A stretch of 64,000 nt of DNA, taken from assembly GCF_030408615.1 (NCBI RefSeq), contig NZ_CP047187.1, forward strand, positions 496,001 through 560,000, in the 5' to 3' direction. The stretch is from Corynebacterium bovis DSM 20582 = CIP 54.80. Its GTDB lineage: Bacteria > Actinomycetota > Actinomycetes > Mycobacteriales > Mycobacteriaceae. Within the stretch, counting starts at the first letter, position 1. Each line of letters starts with the position of its first letter. Under the pieces are notes generated by a model. The model was not told the origin of the DNA. It did not search any database and saw only the letters and a list, made by a program, of their open reading frames with translations. Position numbers and translations under genes: made by a program. Positions 34,641-43,429 of this stretch are shown piece by piece.

Positions 34641-37067
34641 CTACTTCTCCGCCGCGGCGAGCGCCGGCATGTCCTTCGCCCGGCGCCCCAGCGGCTCCAG
34701 GCGCACGACCATCGACTTCGACACCGGGGTGTTCGAGTCCCGCGCCACGTGGTCGAGCGGGATGAGCACGTTCGCCTCGGGGAAGTACGTGCTCACGCAG
34801 CCCTTCGCGTGGTCGTACGCGACGACCCGGAAGTTCGGGGCGCGGCGCTCGCCGTCGTCCCACACGGACACGATGTCCACCATGTCCCCGTCGCGCAGCC
34901 CCTGGGCGCGCAGGTCGGCGGGGTTGACGAAGACGACGCGCCGGCCGTTCGCGATGCCCCGGTAGCGGTCGTTGAGCCCGTAGATCGTGGAGTTGTACTG
35001 GTCGTGGGACCGCACCGTGGACAGCAGCAGGTGGCCGTCCGAGACCTCGAGGACGTTCGTCGGGTTGAGGGTGATGTGCGCCTTCCCGTCGGGCGTCGTG
35101 AACCGCCGCTCCCGGGGGCCGTTCGGCAGGTAGAACCCGCCCGGGCGCTCGATGCGCTCGTTGTAGCCCTCGAAGCCGTCGATCGTCGCCTCGATGTGGT
35201 CCCGGATGACGCCGTAGTCGTCGATCATCGGCTGCCAGAACGCGTCGCCGAAGGTCTCCCGGCCGACCGAGCAGATGATGTCCACCTCGCTGCGCAGGTC
35301 CAGGTCCTCGTTCGCCCGCCGGTGGCCGATCGAGGCGTGCACCTTGCCCGCCGAGTCCTCCACCGTGACCTGCTGCGGGCCCGACCGCTGCAGGTCACGG
35401 TCCGTCCGGGCGCGCACCGGCAGGATGAGCGACTTCTCCCCGGGCCACGCGTGCGACCCGTTCGGCTTCGTCGACAGGTGCACCGTGAGCTCGTTCGACG
35501 ACATGCCCTGCTCCACCGCCGACGTGTCCGACGCCACGCGCACGAGGTTCCCCCCGAGCGACATGAAGAACCGCGTCCTCCCGTCGCGCATCGCCTGCAA
35601 CGCGGCGACCGTGTCCATGCCGTTCTCCCGCGGCACGTCGAACCCGAAGCGGTCCTGCAGCGCCTCGAGGAAGTGCGCCGGCATCTTCTCCCAGATCCCG
35701 ACCGTCCGGTTGCCCTGCACGTTCGAGTGGCCGCGCAGCGGGGCCGTCCCTGCACCCGGCTTGCCGATGTTGCCCGTGAGCAGCAGCGTGTTCACCATCT
35801 CGCGGATCGTGTACACCGCGTCCCGGTGCTGGGTCACGCCGAGGGTCCACGTGATGATGACGCTCTGCGCCTTCTCGATGGCGTCCACCGTGCGCAGGAC
35901 GTCGTCGCGGGTGAGGCCGCAGCCGCGGAGGAGTTCGTCGTCGTCGAGCCCCAGGAGGTGCTCGCGCGTCTCCTCGAACCCGGTGGTGAACCGGTCGATG
36001 AAGTCGTGGTCCAGGGCGTCCCGGCGGATGAGCTCCTTGTTCACCGCCTGGAAGAACGCGCGGTCACCGTCGAGGCGGACCTGCAGGTAGTCGTCGCAGA
36101 TCCGGTGCTTGCCGCCGACGAGCGTCCGCGGGTCCTGCGGCTCCCGGAAGTTCATGAGCCCCGCCTCCGGCATGGGGTTCACCGCGATGATCCGGCCGCC
36201 GTTCTCCTTGCAGCGCGTGTACGCCGTGAGCGCGCGCGGGTGGTTCGTGCCCGGGTTCTGGCCCACGGAGATGAGGAGGTCGGTGGTGTGGATGTCGTCC
36301 ATGACGACGGAGCCCTTGCCCAGGCCGACCGCCTCCGACAGGGCCGAACTGGTCGACTCGTGGCACATGTTGCCGCAGTCCGGGAGGTTGTTCGAGCCCA
36401 TCCGGCGGGCGAGGAGCTGGAAGACGTAGGCCGCCTCGTTCGACGCCCGCCCCGACGTGTAGAACACCGCCTCCTCCGGGGCCGTGCGCCGCAGCTGGTC
36501 GGCGATGATCCCGAACGCGGTCGACCAGCTCACCGGGCGGTAGTGGCCGTCGCCCGAACTGCGGTCGTAGAGCAGCGGTTCCGTGATCCGGCCGCGCTTG
36601 CCGAGCCAGTGGTCCGTCTTGTCGCGGAGCTCCTCGACCGTGTACGAGGCCCAGAAGTCACGGTCCGCGCGGTCCGGTGTCGTCTCCTCCGCGACGGCCT
36701 TCGCGCCGTTCTCGCAGAACTCCGCGATGTTGAGGTCCGCCTGGTCCGGCTCCGGCCAGGCGCAGCCCGGGCAGTCGATGCCCTTGTGCTTGTTGATCGT
36801 CACGAGCGGCAGCAGGCCGTGGGCGGGGATCGCGTGCTGCATCGCGTGGTACACGCCGCCGATGCCGGCGGCGACGGTCTTGCGCTTGCCGACCTTCGGG
36901 TGGTCGAAGCGGTTCGCCACGGGGTTCACCCCGCGGTGCGTGGCGGTGGGGGTGCCGCCGGTGGTGGCCCCGCCGCCGGAGCCGGTGGGGTCGGCGGAGG
37001 GGGAGTCGGGGTGGCCGGCGGCCCGGTCGTCGGGGTGGTGGTCGCGGTCGTGGCTCGTCATGGGCAT
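34641..37067 (-). CDS. fdhF: Formate dehydrogenase-like molybdopterin oxidoreductase (FdhF/YdeP family)
   Basis: An 808 aa bis-molybdopterin enzyme. The low-complexity N-terminus (1-45) is followed by GIDCPGCAWPEPDQ (97-109) and FCENGAKA (117-124), which mark the YdeP-like branch, then PDCGNMCHESTSSAL (229-243), where Cys235 is a candidate Mo ligand, ISVGQNPGTNHPRAL and GHSNVQGNRTVG. A C-terminal molybdopterin-dinucleotide domain starts near 690. There is no selenocysteine and no Tat signal, so it is probably cytoplasmic. It sits with fdhD and the DUF6457-like gene as in C. glutamicum, where these genes support formate oxidation; the electron acceptor is not shown here. Confidence 0.93.
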   Translation of the reverse strand: MPMTSHDRDHHPDDRAAGHPDSPSADPTGSGGGATTGGTPTATHRGVNPVANRFDHPKVGKRKTVAAGIGGVYHAMQHAIPAHGLLPLVTINKHKGIDCPGCAWPEPDQADLNIAEFCENGAKAVAEETTPDRADRDFWASYTVEELRDKTDHWLGKRGRITEPLLYDRSSGDGHYRPVSWSTAFGIIADQLRRTAPEEAVFYTSGRASNEAAYVFQLLARRMGSNNLPDCGNMCHESTSSALSEAVGLGKGSVVMDDIHTTDLLISVGQNPGTNHPRALTAYTRCKENGGRIIAVNPMPEAGLMNFREPQDPRTLVGGKHRICDDYLQVRLDGDRAFFQAVNKELIRRDALDHDFIDRFTTGFEETREHLLGLDDDELLRGCGLTRDDVLRTVDAIEKAQSVIITWTLGVTQHRDAVYTIREMVNTLLLTGNIGKPGAGTAPLRGHSNVQGNRTVGIWEKMPAHFLEALQDRFGFDVPRENGMDTVAALQAMRDGRTRFFMSLGGNLVRVASDTSAVEQGMSSNELTVHLSTKPNGSHAWPGEKSLILPVRARTDRDLQRSGPQQVTVEDSAGKVHASIGHRRANEDLDLRSEVDIICSVGRETFGDAFWQPMIDDYGVIRDHIEATIDGFEGYNERIERPGGFYLPNGPRERRFTTPDGKAHITLNPTNVLEVSDGHLLLSTVRSHDQYNSTIYGLNDRYRGIANGRRVVFVNPADLRAQGLRDGDMVDIVSVWDDGERRAPNFRVVAYDHAKGCVSTYFPEANVLIPLDHVARDSNTPVSKSMVVRLEPLGRRAKDMPALAAAEK

Positions 37068-37176
37068 CCATGCTATACCCGTTGACCTTTGTGTTCAGGG
37101 CCGCGTGGTGTGGGATGCCCCACCCCCGCCGGCGCCCCGCGGGACGCCGCGCCCGGCCCCGGCCCGGCCCCGGCCC

Positions 37177-37255
37177 GGCGTCAGGGCGGCGTCGTCACCG
37201 GTCGGTGTCGGTCGCGGCGCGGCGTCAGGACGGCGTCGTCACCGGTCGGTGTCGG
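37177..37255 (+). repeat. 35 bp direct repeat carrying GGCGTCGTC cores
   Basis: GGCGTCAGGGCGGCGTCGTC plus ACCGGTCGGTGTCGG (37177-37211) recurs with one change at 37221-37255. GGCGTCGTC is the reverse complement of the GACGACGCC core of the dispersed element. The second copy overlaps the end of the DUF6457-like gene. Confidence 0.65.
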
Positions 37256-37607
37256 CGTCCGACCCGGTCCCGGTGTCGGTGTCCGTCCCGGTGTCGGCGT
37301 TCTCGAGGGCGAGGCGCGTGAGGTCGTCGATCCGGGAGTCGATCGCCTCGCGCAGGTCGGCCGCGGAGTCCGCGTCGAGGCCGGCGGCGAGGCCGACGAG
37401 GAACGCCGTCACCGGCGCCGCGGGGCGCGAGCGGTGGTGGGCGACCGCGGCGGTGAGGTCGAGGACGCCCTTGACGCTGGCGCGCTGGACCCCGGGGTCG
37501 ATGCCGAGCCGGGACGCGGCCTCGTCGAGCCAGGCGTGGGCGGACCCGGGGATGTCGCCCTTCCGGCGCGTGGAGTCTGACGTGGAGCCTGACGTGGAGT
37601 CTGACAT
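37239..37607 (-). CDS. Small DUF6457-like protein of the formate dehydrogenase locus
   Basis: A 122 aa acidic protein with AGGAGG seven bases before its ATG. The central WLDEAASRLGIDPGVQRA and VLDLTAAVAHHRSRPAAP segments and GLAAGLDADSA resemble the small DUF6457 proteins found next to MobA or FdhF; C. glutamicum has such a gene beside fdhF. The C-terminal tail is a T/D repeat. The biochemical role is unknown, but the context points to molybdenum cofactor insertion or formate dehydrogenase activity. Confidence 0.65.
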   Translation of the reverse strand: MSDSTSGSTSDSTRRKGDIPGSAHAWLDEAASRLGIDPGVQRASVKGVLDLTAAVAHHRSRPAAPVTAFLVGLAAGLDADSAADLREAIDSRIDDLTRLALENADTGTDTDTGTGSDADTDR

Positions 37608-37782
37608 GGGGGAACCTCCTGTGTGACGACTGCGATGACTGCGATGACTGTACGGACGGCCTCCGGTGTACCAGCCACCGCGCCGCGGGGGCGGCGGGGA
37701 CCAGGCGGTGGGACGTCGCCGTCGGTCCGGCCGGTGACGGCCCGCGCGCGGGACGCCCCGGTGTCCCCGGCTGACCAGCTAT

Positions 37783-37811
37783 TTGTGTTGGTTTCCGCAG
37801 GTTGCTAGTGT
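37783..37811 (+). promoter_or_regulatory. Promoter of the rpsH-rplO block
   Basis: TTGTGT (37783-37788), a 17 bp spacer, TAGTGT (37806-37811). It gives a leader of about 415 bases before rpsH. Confidence 0.65.
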
Positions 37812-38232
37812 TGGTGAGTCTTGCTCTGGGAGGGGTGTGTCAGGACGACGCCGCGCGCGTCGTCCCCGCGGCACGCCCGGCGCCCCGTGCAGGAGTGCCC
37901 CGAACCAGGTCACCCCCCACACCACGGTGTGTGCCGGGGGCCTGTGGTCAGGTCGCCCCACGACCGCCGCCGCACCGTCGGCGCGGTCACCGGTCGACCG
38001 TCCTGGCGGCCGGCGGGACCGGACAGGTCCCCGCAGGTCACCGGCCCCGACCACGACCGGGGCGCACAACATTCATCCACTTTGTTGCAGGCCCCCCGCC
38101 CCACGGTGGCCGTGTGGACAGAGGCAGCGAGCGCCCCGCACTACTGAGTGCGGGGAGCGTCAGTGGCCCGAAATCACACGGTGACGCCCGGGTGGGTAGG
38201 GAACCGCAGCGAGAAAGGCACAGGTCACATCC
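37812..38232 (+). other. Long untranslated leader of rpsH
   Basis: There is no credible gene in these 420 bases. A perfect hairpin CCCCGCACT-ACTG-AGTGCGGGG lies at 38134-38155, about 75 bases before the start. A leader of this length with a strong stem is a candidate for attenuation or ribosomal protein feedback. Confidence 0.45.
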
Positions 38233-38631
38233 ATGACCATGACTGATCCCATCGCGGACATGCTGTCCCGCGTGCGGAACGCGAACAGCGCGTACCACGA
38301 CAGCGTGTCCATGCCCTCCTCCAAGCTGAAGGCGAACATCGCCGGCATCCTCAAGCAGGAGGGCTACATCGCGGACTACGAGGTCACCGACGAGAAGGTC
38401 GGCAAGACCCTCACGCTCCAGCTCAAGTACGGCCCGTCGCGTGAGCGTTCCATCGCGGGCGTCCGCCGGGTGTCGAAGCCGGGTCTGCGTGTGTACGCCA
38501 AGTCCACCAATCTGCCGAAGGTCCTGGGCGGCCTGGGCGTGGCCATCATCTCCACGTCCCAGGGCCTGCTCACCGACCGTGAGGCGACGAACAAGGGTGT
38601 AGGCGGGGAAGTCCTCGCCTACGTCTGGTAG
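38233..38631 (+). CDS. rpsH: 30S ribosomal protein S8
   Basis: S8 (132 aa) binds the central domain of 16S rRNA and represses the spc operon in enterobacteria. It starts [18 protein letters not shown] and ends with the [26 protein letters not shown] block, the normal C-terminus. GAGAAAGG lies upstream. It begins the second spc-type block after the 25 kb island. Confidence 0.97.
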   Translation: MTMTDPIADMLSRVRNANSAYHDSVSMPSSKLKANIAGILKQEGYIADYEVTDEKVGKTLTLQLKYGPSRERSIAGVRRVSKPGLRVYAKSTNLPKVLGGLGVAIISTSQGLLTDREATNKGVGGEVLAYVW

Positions 38632-38645
38632 AAGGAGGCTGACAC

Positions 38646-39182
38646 ATGTCACGTATCGGTAAGGCACCGGTCGCCGTCCCCTCCGGCGTCACCGTCGCCA
38701 TTGACGGGCAGCACGTCGAGGTCAAGGGCCCGAAGGGTACCTTGTCCCAGGACATCCCGGCCCCCATCACGGTCGTCCAGGAGGAGAACGAGCTCGTCGT
38801 CTCCCGCCCGGACGATCACCGCAAGAACCGTTCCCTGCACGGCCTGTCCCGGTCCCTCATCAACAACATGGTCGTGGGCGTCACCGACGGCTACACCATC
38901 AAGATGGAGATCCACGGCGTCGGCTACCGCGTTCAGCTCAAGGGGAAGAACCTGGAGTTCGCTCTCGGGTACTCCCACCCCGTGCTGATCGAGGCCCCGG
39001 AGGGCATCACCTTCGCGGTCGACGGCAACACGAAGTTCTCCATCGCCGGGATCGACAAGCAGCAGGTCGGACAGATCGCCGCCAACATCCGCCGTCTGCG
39101 GAAGGATGACCCCTACAAGGGTAAGGGCATCCGTTACGAGGGTGAGCAGATCCGTCGCAAGGTCGGAAAGACGGGTAAGTAA
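38646..39182 (+). CDS. rplF: 50S ribosomal protein L6
   Basis: L6 (178 aa) lies near the factor-binding site. It starts [15 protein letters not shown] and has the C-terminal [20 protein letters not shown] signature. GAAGGAGG precedes the start. The stop shares one base with the rplR start (TAATG). Confidence 0.98.
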   Translation: MSRIGKAPVAVPSGVTVAIDGQHVEVKGPKGTLSQDIPAPITVVQEENELVVSRPDDHRKNRSLHGLSRSLINNMVVGVTDGYTIKMEIHGVGYRVQLKGKNLEFALGYSHPVLIEAPEGITFAVDGNTKFSIAGIDKQQVGQIAANIRRLRKDDPYKGKGIRYEGEQIRRKVGKTGK

Positions 39183-39586
39183 TGAGCACTCAGAGCAACG
39201 ACAAGAAGCGTCTCCCCATCGGCAAGGACATCTCCACCCGCCGTCGCGTCGCACGCGCACGCCGTCACTACCGTCTGCGCAAGAACATCTCCGGGACCGC
39301 CGAGACCCCGCGTCTCGTCGTCCACCGCACCTCCCGCCACATGCACGTCCAGCTCATCGACGACACCGCCGGCCACACGCTGGCCGCCGCGTCCACGATG
39401 GAGCCGGAGATCCGGGGCATGGAGGGTGACAAGAAGACCCGTGGGGCCAAGGTCGGCGAGCTCATCGCGCAGCGCGCCAAGGACGCCGGCATCGAGGCCG
39501 TCGTCTTCGACCGTGGCGGCTACCAGTACCACGGCCGCGTCGCCGCCCTCGCCGACGCCGCCCGCGAAGGTGGTCTGAAGTTCTAA
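39182..39586 (+). CDS. rplR: 50S ribosomal protein L18
   Basis: L18 (134 aa) binds 5S rRNA together with L5. The [20 protein letters not shown] basic region and the ending [28 protein letters not shown] are canonical. Its TAA overlaps an ATG that opens a 13-codon frame leading to rpsE. Confidence 0.98.
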   Translation: MSTQSNDKKRLPIGKDISTRRRVARARRHYRLRKNISGTAETPRLVVHRTSRHMHVQLIDDTAGHTLAAASTMEPEIRGMEGDKKTRGAKVGELIAQRAKDAGIEAVVFDRGGYQYHGRVAALADAAREGGLKF

Positions 39587-39627
39587 TGCGCTCCCACAAG
39601 ATCAACCCCAACGGAAGGACCGCGTGA
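39586..39627 (+). CDS. Possible 13-residue linking ORF between rplR and rpsE
   Basis: An ATG overlapping the rplR stop (TAATG) opens [13 protein letters not shown], whose TGA overlaps the rpsE ATG (TGATG). It contains the GGAAGGA that serves rpsE. It may simply carry ribosomes across the gap; a function for the peptide is unproven. Confidence 0.3.
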   Translation: MRSHKINPNGRTA

Positions 39628-40271
39628 TGTCGGAACGTGATCGTAACGGCGGGCGCACCGCCGACAACAACCGCAACGAGCGGGGCGGCAACGACCGCAA
39701 CGACCGTCGCGGTGGCGGCCGGAACGACCGCCGCAACCAGCAGCAGGACGAGCGTTCGCAGTACATCGAGCGCGTCGTCACCATCAACCGAGTCTCCAAG
39801 GTCGTCAAGGGTGGTCGTCGCTTCAGCTTCACCGCCCTCGTCATCGTCGGTGACGGCCAGGGCATGGTCGGCGTCGGCTACGGCAAGGCCAAGGAGGTGC
39901 CCTCCGCGATCCAGAAGGGTGCCGAGGAAGCGCGCAAGAACTTCTTCCGCGTCCCGATGATCGCCGGCACCATCACCCACCCGGTTCAGGGTGAGGCCGC
40001 CGCGGGCGTCGTCATGATGAAGCCGGCCGCCCCCGGTACCGGTGTCATCGCCGGTGGCGCCGCCCGCCCGGTGCTCGAGTGCGCCGGTGTCCAGGACGTG
40101 CTGTCGAAGTCGCTCGGCTCCGACAACGCCATCAACGTCGTCCACGCCACCGTGGACGCCCTCAAGCAGCTGGTCCGCCCCGAGGAGGTCGCCGCCCGTC
40201 GTGGCAAGACCCTCGAGGAGGTCACGCCGGCTCGTATGCTGCGCGCCCGCGCCGCAGGACAGGGAGCGTGA
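39627..40271 (+). CDS. rpsE: 30S ribosomal protein S5
   Basis: S5 (214 aa) affects decoding accuracy. The N-terminal 45 residues are an R/N/G/D-rich extension typical of actinobacteria; the core has [20 protein letters not shown] and [17 protein letters not shown], then [16 protein letters not shown] use the ATG at 39627 with GGAAGGA 8 bases upstream; an adjoining GTG at 39624 is less well placed. Confidence 0.96.
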   Translation: MSERDRNGGRTADNNRNERGGNDRNDRRGGGRNDRRNQQQDERSQYIERVVTINRVSKVVKGGRRFSFTALVIVGDGQGMVGVGYGKAKEVPSAIQKGAEEARKNFFRVPMIAGTITHPVQGEAAAGVVMMKPAAPGTGVIAGGAARPVLECAGVQDVLSKSLGSDNAINVVHATVDALKQLVRPEEVAARRGKTLEEVTPARMLRARAAGQGA

Positions 40272-40276
40272 TAGCA

Positions 40277-40462
40277 ATGGCTCTGAAGATCACCCAGCTC
40301 AAGGGCACCGTCCGAATCAAGCAGAACCAGCGTGACTCGCTGCGTTCCCTCGGCCTGAAGCGCATCGGCCACGAGGTCGTCCGTCCGGACACCCCCGTGG
40401 TCCGTGGACAGATCAACGTGGTGCGTCACATGGTCAAGGTCGAAGAAGTCGCAGGGGAGTAG
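40277..40462 (+). CDS. rpmD: 50S ribosomal protein L30
   Basis: A 61 aa protein starting [22 protein letters not shown] with [22 protein letters not shown] and [12 protein letters not shown], the whole L30 family pattern. The ATG at 40277 is 5 bases after the rpsE stop; longer frames upstream are rpsE shadow. Confidence 0.97.
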   Translation: MALKITQLKGTVRIKQNQRDSLRSLGLKRIGHEVVRPDTPVVRGQINVVRHMVKVEEVAGE

Positions 40463-40468
40463 TGGAAC

Positions 40469-40915
40469 ATGTCTGATCCCATCAAGCTGCACGACCTCCG
40501 TCCCACCAAGGGCGCGAACACCCCGAAGACCCGCGTCGGCCGCGGTGAGGCCTCCAAGGGTAAGACCGCCGGCCGCGGTACCAAGGGCACCAAGGCCCGC
40601 AAGCAGGTCTCGGCCGCCTTCGAGGGTGGCCAGATGCCGCTGCACATGCGGCTGCCGAAGCTCAAGGGCTTCCGCAACCCGGCCAAGGTCTACTACCAGG
40701 TCGTCAACGTCGCCGACCTCGCGAAGGCGTTCCCGGAGGGTGGCGACGTCGCCGTGGCGGACATCGTCTCCGCCGGCCTCGTCCGCGCGAACCAGCCGGT
40801 GAAGGTCCTCGGCGACGGCGACATCGACGTCAAGGTCAATGTCACCGCCGAGAAGTTCTCCCGCTCCGCGAAGGAGAAGATCGAGGCCGCCGGTGGCTCG
40901 GTCACCGTGGCCTGA
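40469..40915 (+). CDS. rplO: 50S ribosomal protein L15
   Basis: L15 (148 aa) starts [16 protein letters not shown] with the Gly/Lys-rich [24 protein letters not shown] and the [18 protein letters not shown] signature. It closes the block; a terminator follows within 20 bases, so secY is separately promoted. Confidence 0.97.
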   Translation: MSDPIKLHDLRPTKGANTPKTRVGRGEASKGKTAGRGTKGTKARKQVSAAFEGGQMPLHMRLPKLKGFRNPAKVYYQVVNVADLAKAFPEGGDVAVADIVSAGLVRANQPVKVLGDGDIDVKVNVTAEKFSRSAKEKIEAAGGSVTVA

Positions 40916-40930
40916 CACCCGGTACGCCTG

Positions 40931-40965
40931 CCCCGCCCCGTGACCCCCGTGGTCGCAGGGCGGGG
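40931..40965 (+). terminator. Terminator after rplO
   Basis: CCCCGCCC, a 19-base loop, GGGCGGGG and then TTTCG, 15 bases past the rplO stop. Confidence 0.7.
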
Positions 40966-40985
40966 TTTCGCGCGTCCGGGGGTCG

Positions 40986-41111
40986 GGGCGCGCCGGTGCG
41001 GGGGGAGGGGGGGAGGGGAGGCACGACGCCGCGGACCCCCGTCCGCACGCGGGGGCGCGCCGGTGGGGGGGAGGGCAGGGTCGACGCCGCGGACCCCCGT
41101 CCGCACGCGGA
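40986..41111 (+). repeat. About 60 bp tandem duplication between rplO and secY
   Basis: Two adjacent copies start GGGGCGCGCCGGTG, pass through a G-rich run, and end GACGCCGCGGACCCCCGTCC plus GCACGCGG. The copies differ mainly in the length of the G-run. No gene lies in 40916-41337. Confidence 0.7.
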
Positions 41112-41186
41112 CCCGCGCAGGACGGCGTCGAACTTCCTGCCCGTGACCTGCACAAACCCGGACCCGGCGGGGGTCCCCGTCCCGGG

Positions 41187-41215
41187 TTTCACCGACCGGC
41201 ACCCCCTGCTATGCT
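41187..41215 (+). promoter_or_regulatory. Promoter of secY-adk-map
   Basis: TTTCAC (41187-41192), a 17 bp spacer, TATGCT (41210-41215). The leader is about 115 bases. Confidence 0.6.
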
Positions 41216-41337
41216 GTGAAAGTTGTGTGTCCATCGTCGGCGGTTCGTCCACCGGCATTTTTCTCATCCACGTATCTCGCCTCCCCGGCCGCGTCATCCC
41301 CGGCGTGGTTCGGGGCCGGACGAGCCAGGAGGCCATA

Positions 41338-42663
41338 GTGACCGCCCTTTTCTCGGCGTTCAGGGATCCCGACCTGCGGAAGAAGATCCTCTTCACGCTC
41401 GCGATGATCATCCTCTACCGGATCGGCTCGCAGATCCCGACGCCCGGTGTCGACTACGTCAGCATCACCCGTCAGATCCGTGACCTGACCTCTGAACAGT
41501 CGAACATCTACTCCCTGATCAACCTGTTCTCGGGCGGTGCGCTGCTCCAGCTGTCGGTGTTCGCGATCGGCATCATGCCGTACATCACGGCGTCGATCAT
41601 CGTGCAACTGCTGACGGTCGTGATCCCCCGCTTCGAGCAGTTGAAGAAGGAGGGGCAGTCCGGCCAGGCGAAGATGACGGAGTACACCCGGTACCTCACC
41701 GTCGCCCTCGCGCTCCTGCAGTCCGCGGGCATCGTGGCCCTCGCCGACCGCCGTCAGCTCCTCGGCTCCGGCGTGCAGGTCCTCAACGACGGCGTGGGCG
41801 TGCTCGGCCTCGTCTCGATGGTCGTCGTCATGACCGCCGGTGCCGTGCTCGTCATGTGGTTCGGTGAGCTCATCACCGACCGGGGCATCGGCAACGGCAT
41901 GTCGCTGCTCATCTTCGCGGGCATCGCCACGCACATGCCCGGCCAGGGGATGCAGATCCTCCGGAACTCCGGCGGGGTCGTGTTCTCCGCCGTCGTCGTC
42001 GGCGTGCTCATCCTCGTCGTCGCCGTGATCTTCATGGAGCAGGGCCAGCGGCGCATCCCCGTCCAGTACGCCAAGCGCATGGTCGGCCGCCGCCAGTACG
42101 GCGAGACGTCGACGTACCTGCCGCTGAAGGTCAACCAGGCGGGCGTCATCCCGGTCATCTTCGCGTCCTCGCTGCTCACCGTGCCGGTGCTCATCACGCA
42201 GATCGTGCAGTCGGGCTCGGCGACGCCGAAGGACAACTGGTGGAACCGGGACGTCATCGGCACCCTCCAGGACCCCTCGTCCTGGCAGTACATCGTGATC
42301 TACCTGCTGCTCATCATCTTCTTCGCGTTCTTCTACGTGTCGGTCCAGTACGACCCGTACGATCAGGCGGACAACATGAAGAAGTACGGTGGGTTCATCC
42401 CCGGTATCCGCCCGGGGCGGCCGACCGCCGAGTACCTCAGCTACGTCATGCACCGGCTCCTCGCCGTCGGGTCGATCTACCTCGGCCTCATCGCGATCCT
42501 GCCGAACATCCTCATCAACCTCGGTGTCACGCAGAACCAGGGTGGTGGGACCGGCGACTTCGGTGGCACGGCCATCCTCATCATGGTCTCGGTGGGCCTC
42601 ACCACCGTCAAGCAGATCGAATCGCAGCTCATGCAAGCCAACTACGAAGGATTCCTCAAATGA
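41338..42663 (+). CDS. secY: Preprotein translocase subunit SecY
   Basis: The channel of the Sec translocon, 441 aa with ten membrane helices. The GTG at 41338 has CCAGGAGG nine bases upstream and gives [20 protein letters not shown]; extensions further upstream run through repeats. The plug region [16 protein letters not shown], the cytoplasmic loop [16 protein letters not shown] and the C-terminal [10 protein letters not shown] are present. The 3' end overlaps adk by 4 bases (ATGA). Confidence 0.97.
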   Translation: MTALFSAFRDPDLRKKILFTLAMIILYRIGSQIPTPGVDYVSITRQIRDLTSEQSNIYSLINLFSGGALLQLSVFAIGIMPYITASIIVQLLTVVIPRFEQLKKEGQSGQAKMTEYTRYLTVALALLQSAGIVALADRRQLLGSGVQVLNDGVGVLGLVSMVVVMTAGAVLVMWFGELITDRGIGNGMSLLIFAGIATHMPGQGMQILRNSGGVVFSAVVVGVLILVVAVIFMEQGQRRIPVQYAKRMVGRRQYGETSTYLPLKVNQAGVIPVIFASSLLTVPVLITQIVQSGSATPKDNWWNRDVIGTLQDPSSWQYIVIYLLLIIFFAFFYVSVQYDPYDQADNMKKYGGFIPGIRPGRPTAEYLSYVMHRLLAVGSIYLGLIAILPNILINLGVTQNQGGGTGDFGGTAILIMVSVGLTTVKQIESQLMQANYEGFLK

Positions 42664-43211
42664 GACTCGTTCTCCTCGGCCCCCCCGGTGCCGGCAAGGG
42701 CACCCAGGCCGCGATCCTCTCGGATGCGCTCTCCATTCCCCACGTCTCCACGGGCGACCTGTTCCGCGACAACATCAGCCGCGAGACGGAGCTCGGCCGC
42801 GAGGCCCAGCAGTACATGGACGCCGGGCGCCTCGTGCCGACGTCCGTCACCGCCAACATGGTCCGCACGCGTCTCGGGCAGGACGACGCGGCGAAGGGCT
42901 TCCTCCTCGACGGTTTCCCCCGCACGATCGAGCAGGCGGAGATCCTCCGCGACATGCTCGCCGAGAAGGGCGAGTCCCTCGACGCCGTCGTGAACTACAC
43001 GGTCTCCGAGGACGTCGTCGTCGAGCGCATGCTCGCCCGCGGGCGCAAGGACGACAACGAGGAGGTCATCCGCACCCGCCTCCAGGTGTACCGGGACGAG
43101 ACCGCCCCGCTCATCGACTTCTACCGGGAGCTCGACCTCCTCGTCGACGTCGACGCCGAGGGGACCGTCGAGGACATCAGCTCCGCGACGCTCGACGCAC
43201 TGGACAAGTAG
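42660..43211 (+). CDS. adk: Adenylate kinase
   Basis: Converts AMP and ATP to two ADP. The 183 aa length marks the short-LID type usual in actinobacteria. The P-loop is [10 protein letters not shown] (7-16), with [13 protein letters not shown] (AMP site), [15 protein letters not shown] and the short [22 protein letters not shown]. It is translationally coupled to secY. A 218-base gap with a hairpin precedes map. Confidence 0.97.
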   Translation: MRLVLLGPPGAGKGTQAAILSDALSIPHVSTGDLFRDNISRETELGREAQQYMDAGRLVPTSVTANMVRTRLGQDDAAKGFLLDGFPRTIEQAEILRDMLAEKGESLDAVVNYTVSEDVVVERMLARGRKDDNEEVIRTRLQVYRDETAPLIDFYRELDLLVDVDAEGTVEDISSATLDALDK

Positions 43212-43262
43212 CACCGGACACGTCACCGCCCGGGCGCGCCGCGCAGCGCGCCGGAGCACCAC

Positions 43263-43302
43263 CGGACGGGGTTCGCACGGGTCGCCGTGCGGACCCCGTC
43301 GG
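43263..43302 (+). terminator. Hairpin in the adk-map gap
   Basis: CCGGACGGGGTTCGCAC, loop GGGTCGCC, GTGCGGACCCCGTCGG pair over about 15 bp with small mismatches, and TCGTTC follows. It may terminate or attenuate between adk and map. Confidence 0.55.
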
Positions 43303-43429
43303 TCGTTCACGCGGGGCCCGCCGCCGACCGGGCGGGCGGCGTCGACCCCGGTCCCGCACGCCACCGCCCGTCGCACCGGGCCCACCCGGGCCCACCCCGC
43401 CCACCCAGACCACCGAGGAGCACACGTTC

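Noticed and set aside
33417..37085. A 1222-codon + strand frame across fdhD and fdhF
   Set aside because: Shadow of the two - strand genes, with no recognisable domain.
41209..42636. A 475-codon - strand frame opposite secY
   Set aside because: Asp/Glu/His/Arg-rich antisense translation of a membrane protein gene.
42389..43429. N-terminal extension of Map through adk
   Set aside because: It is the adk gene in another frame; the real start is ATG 43430.
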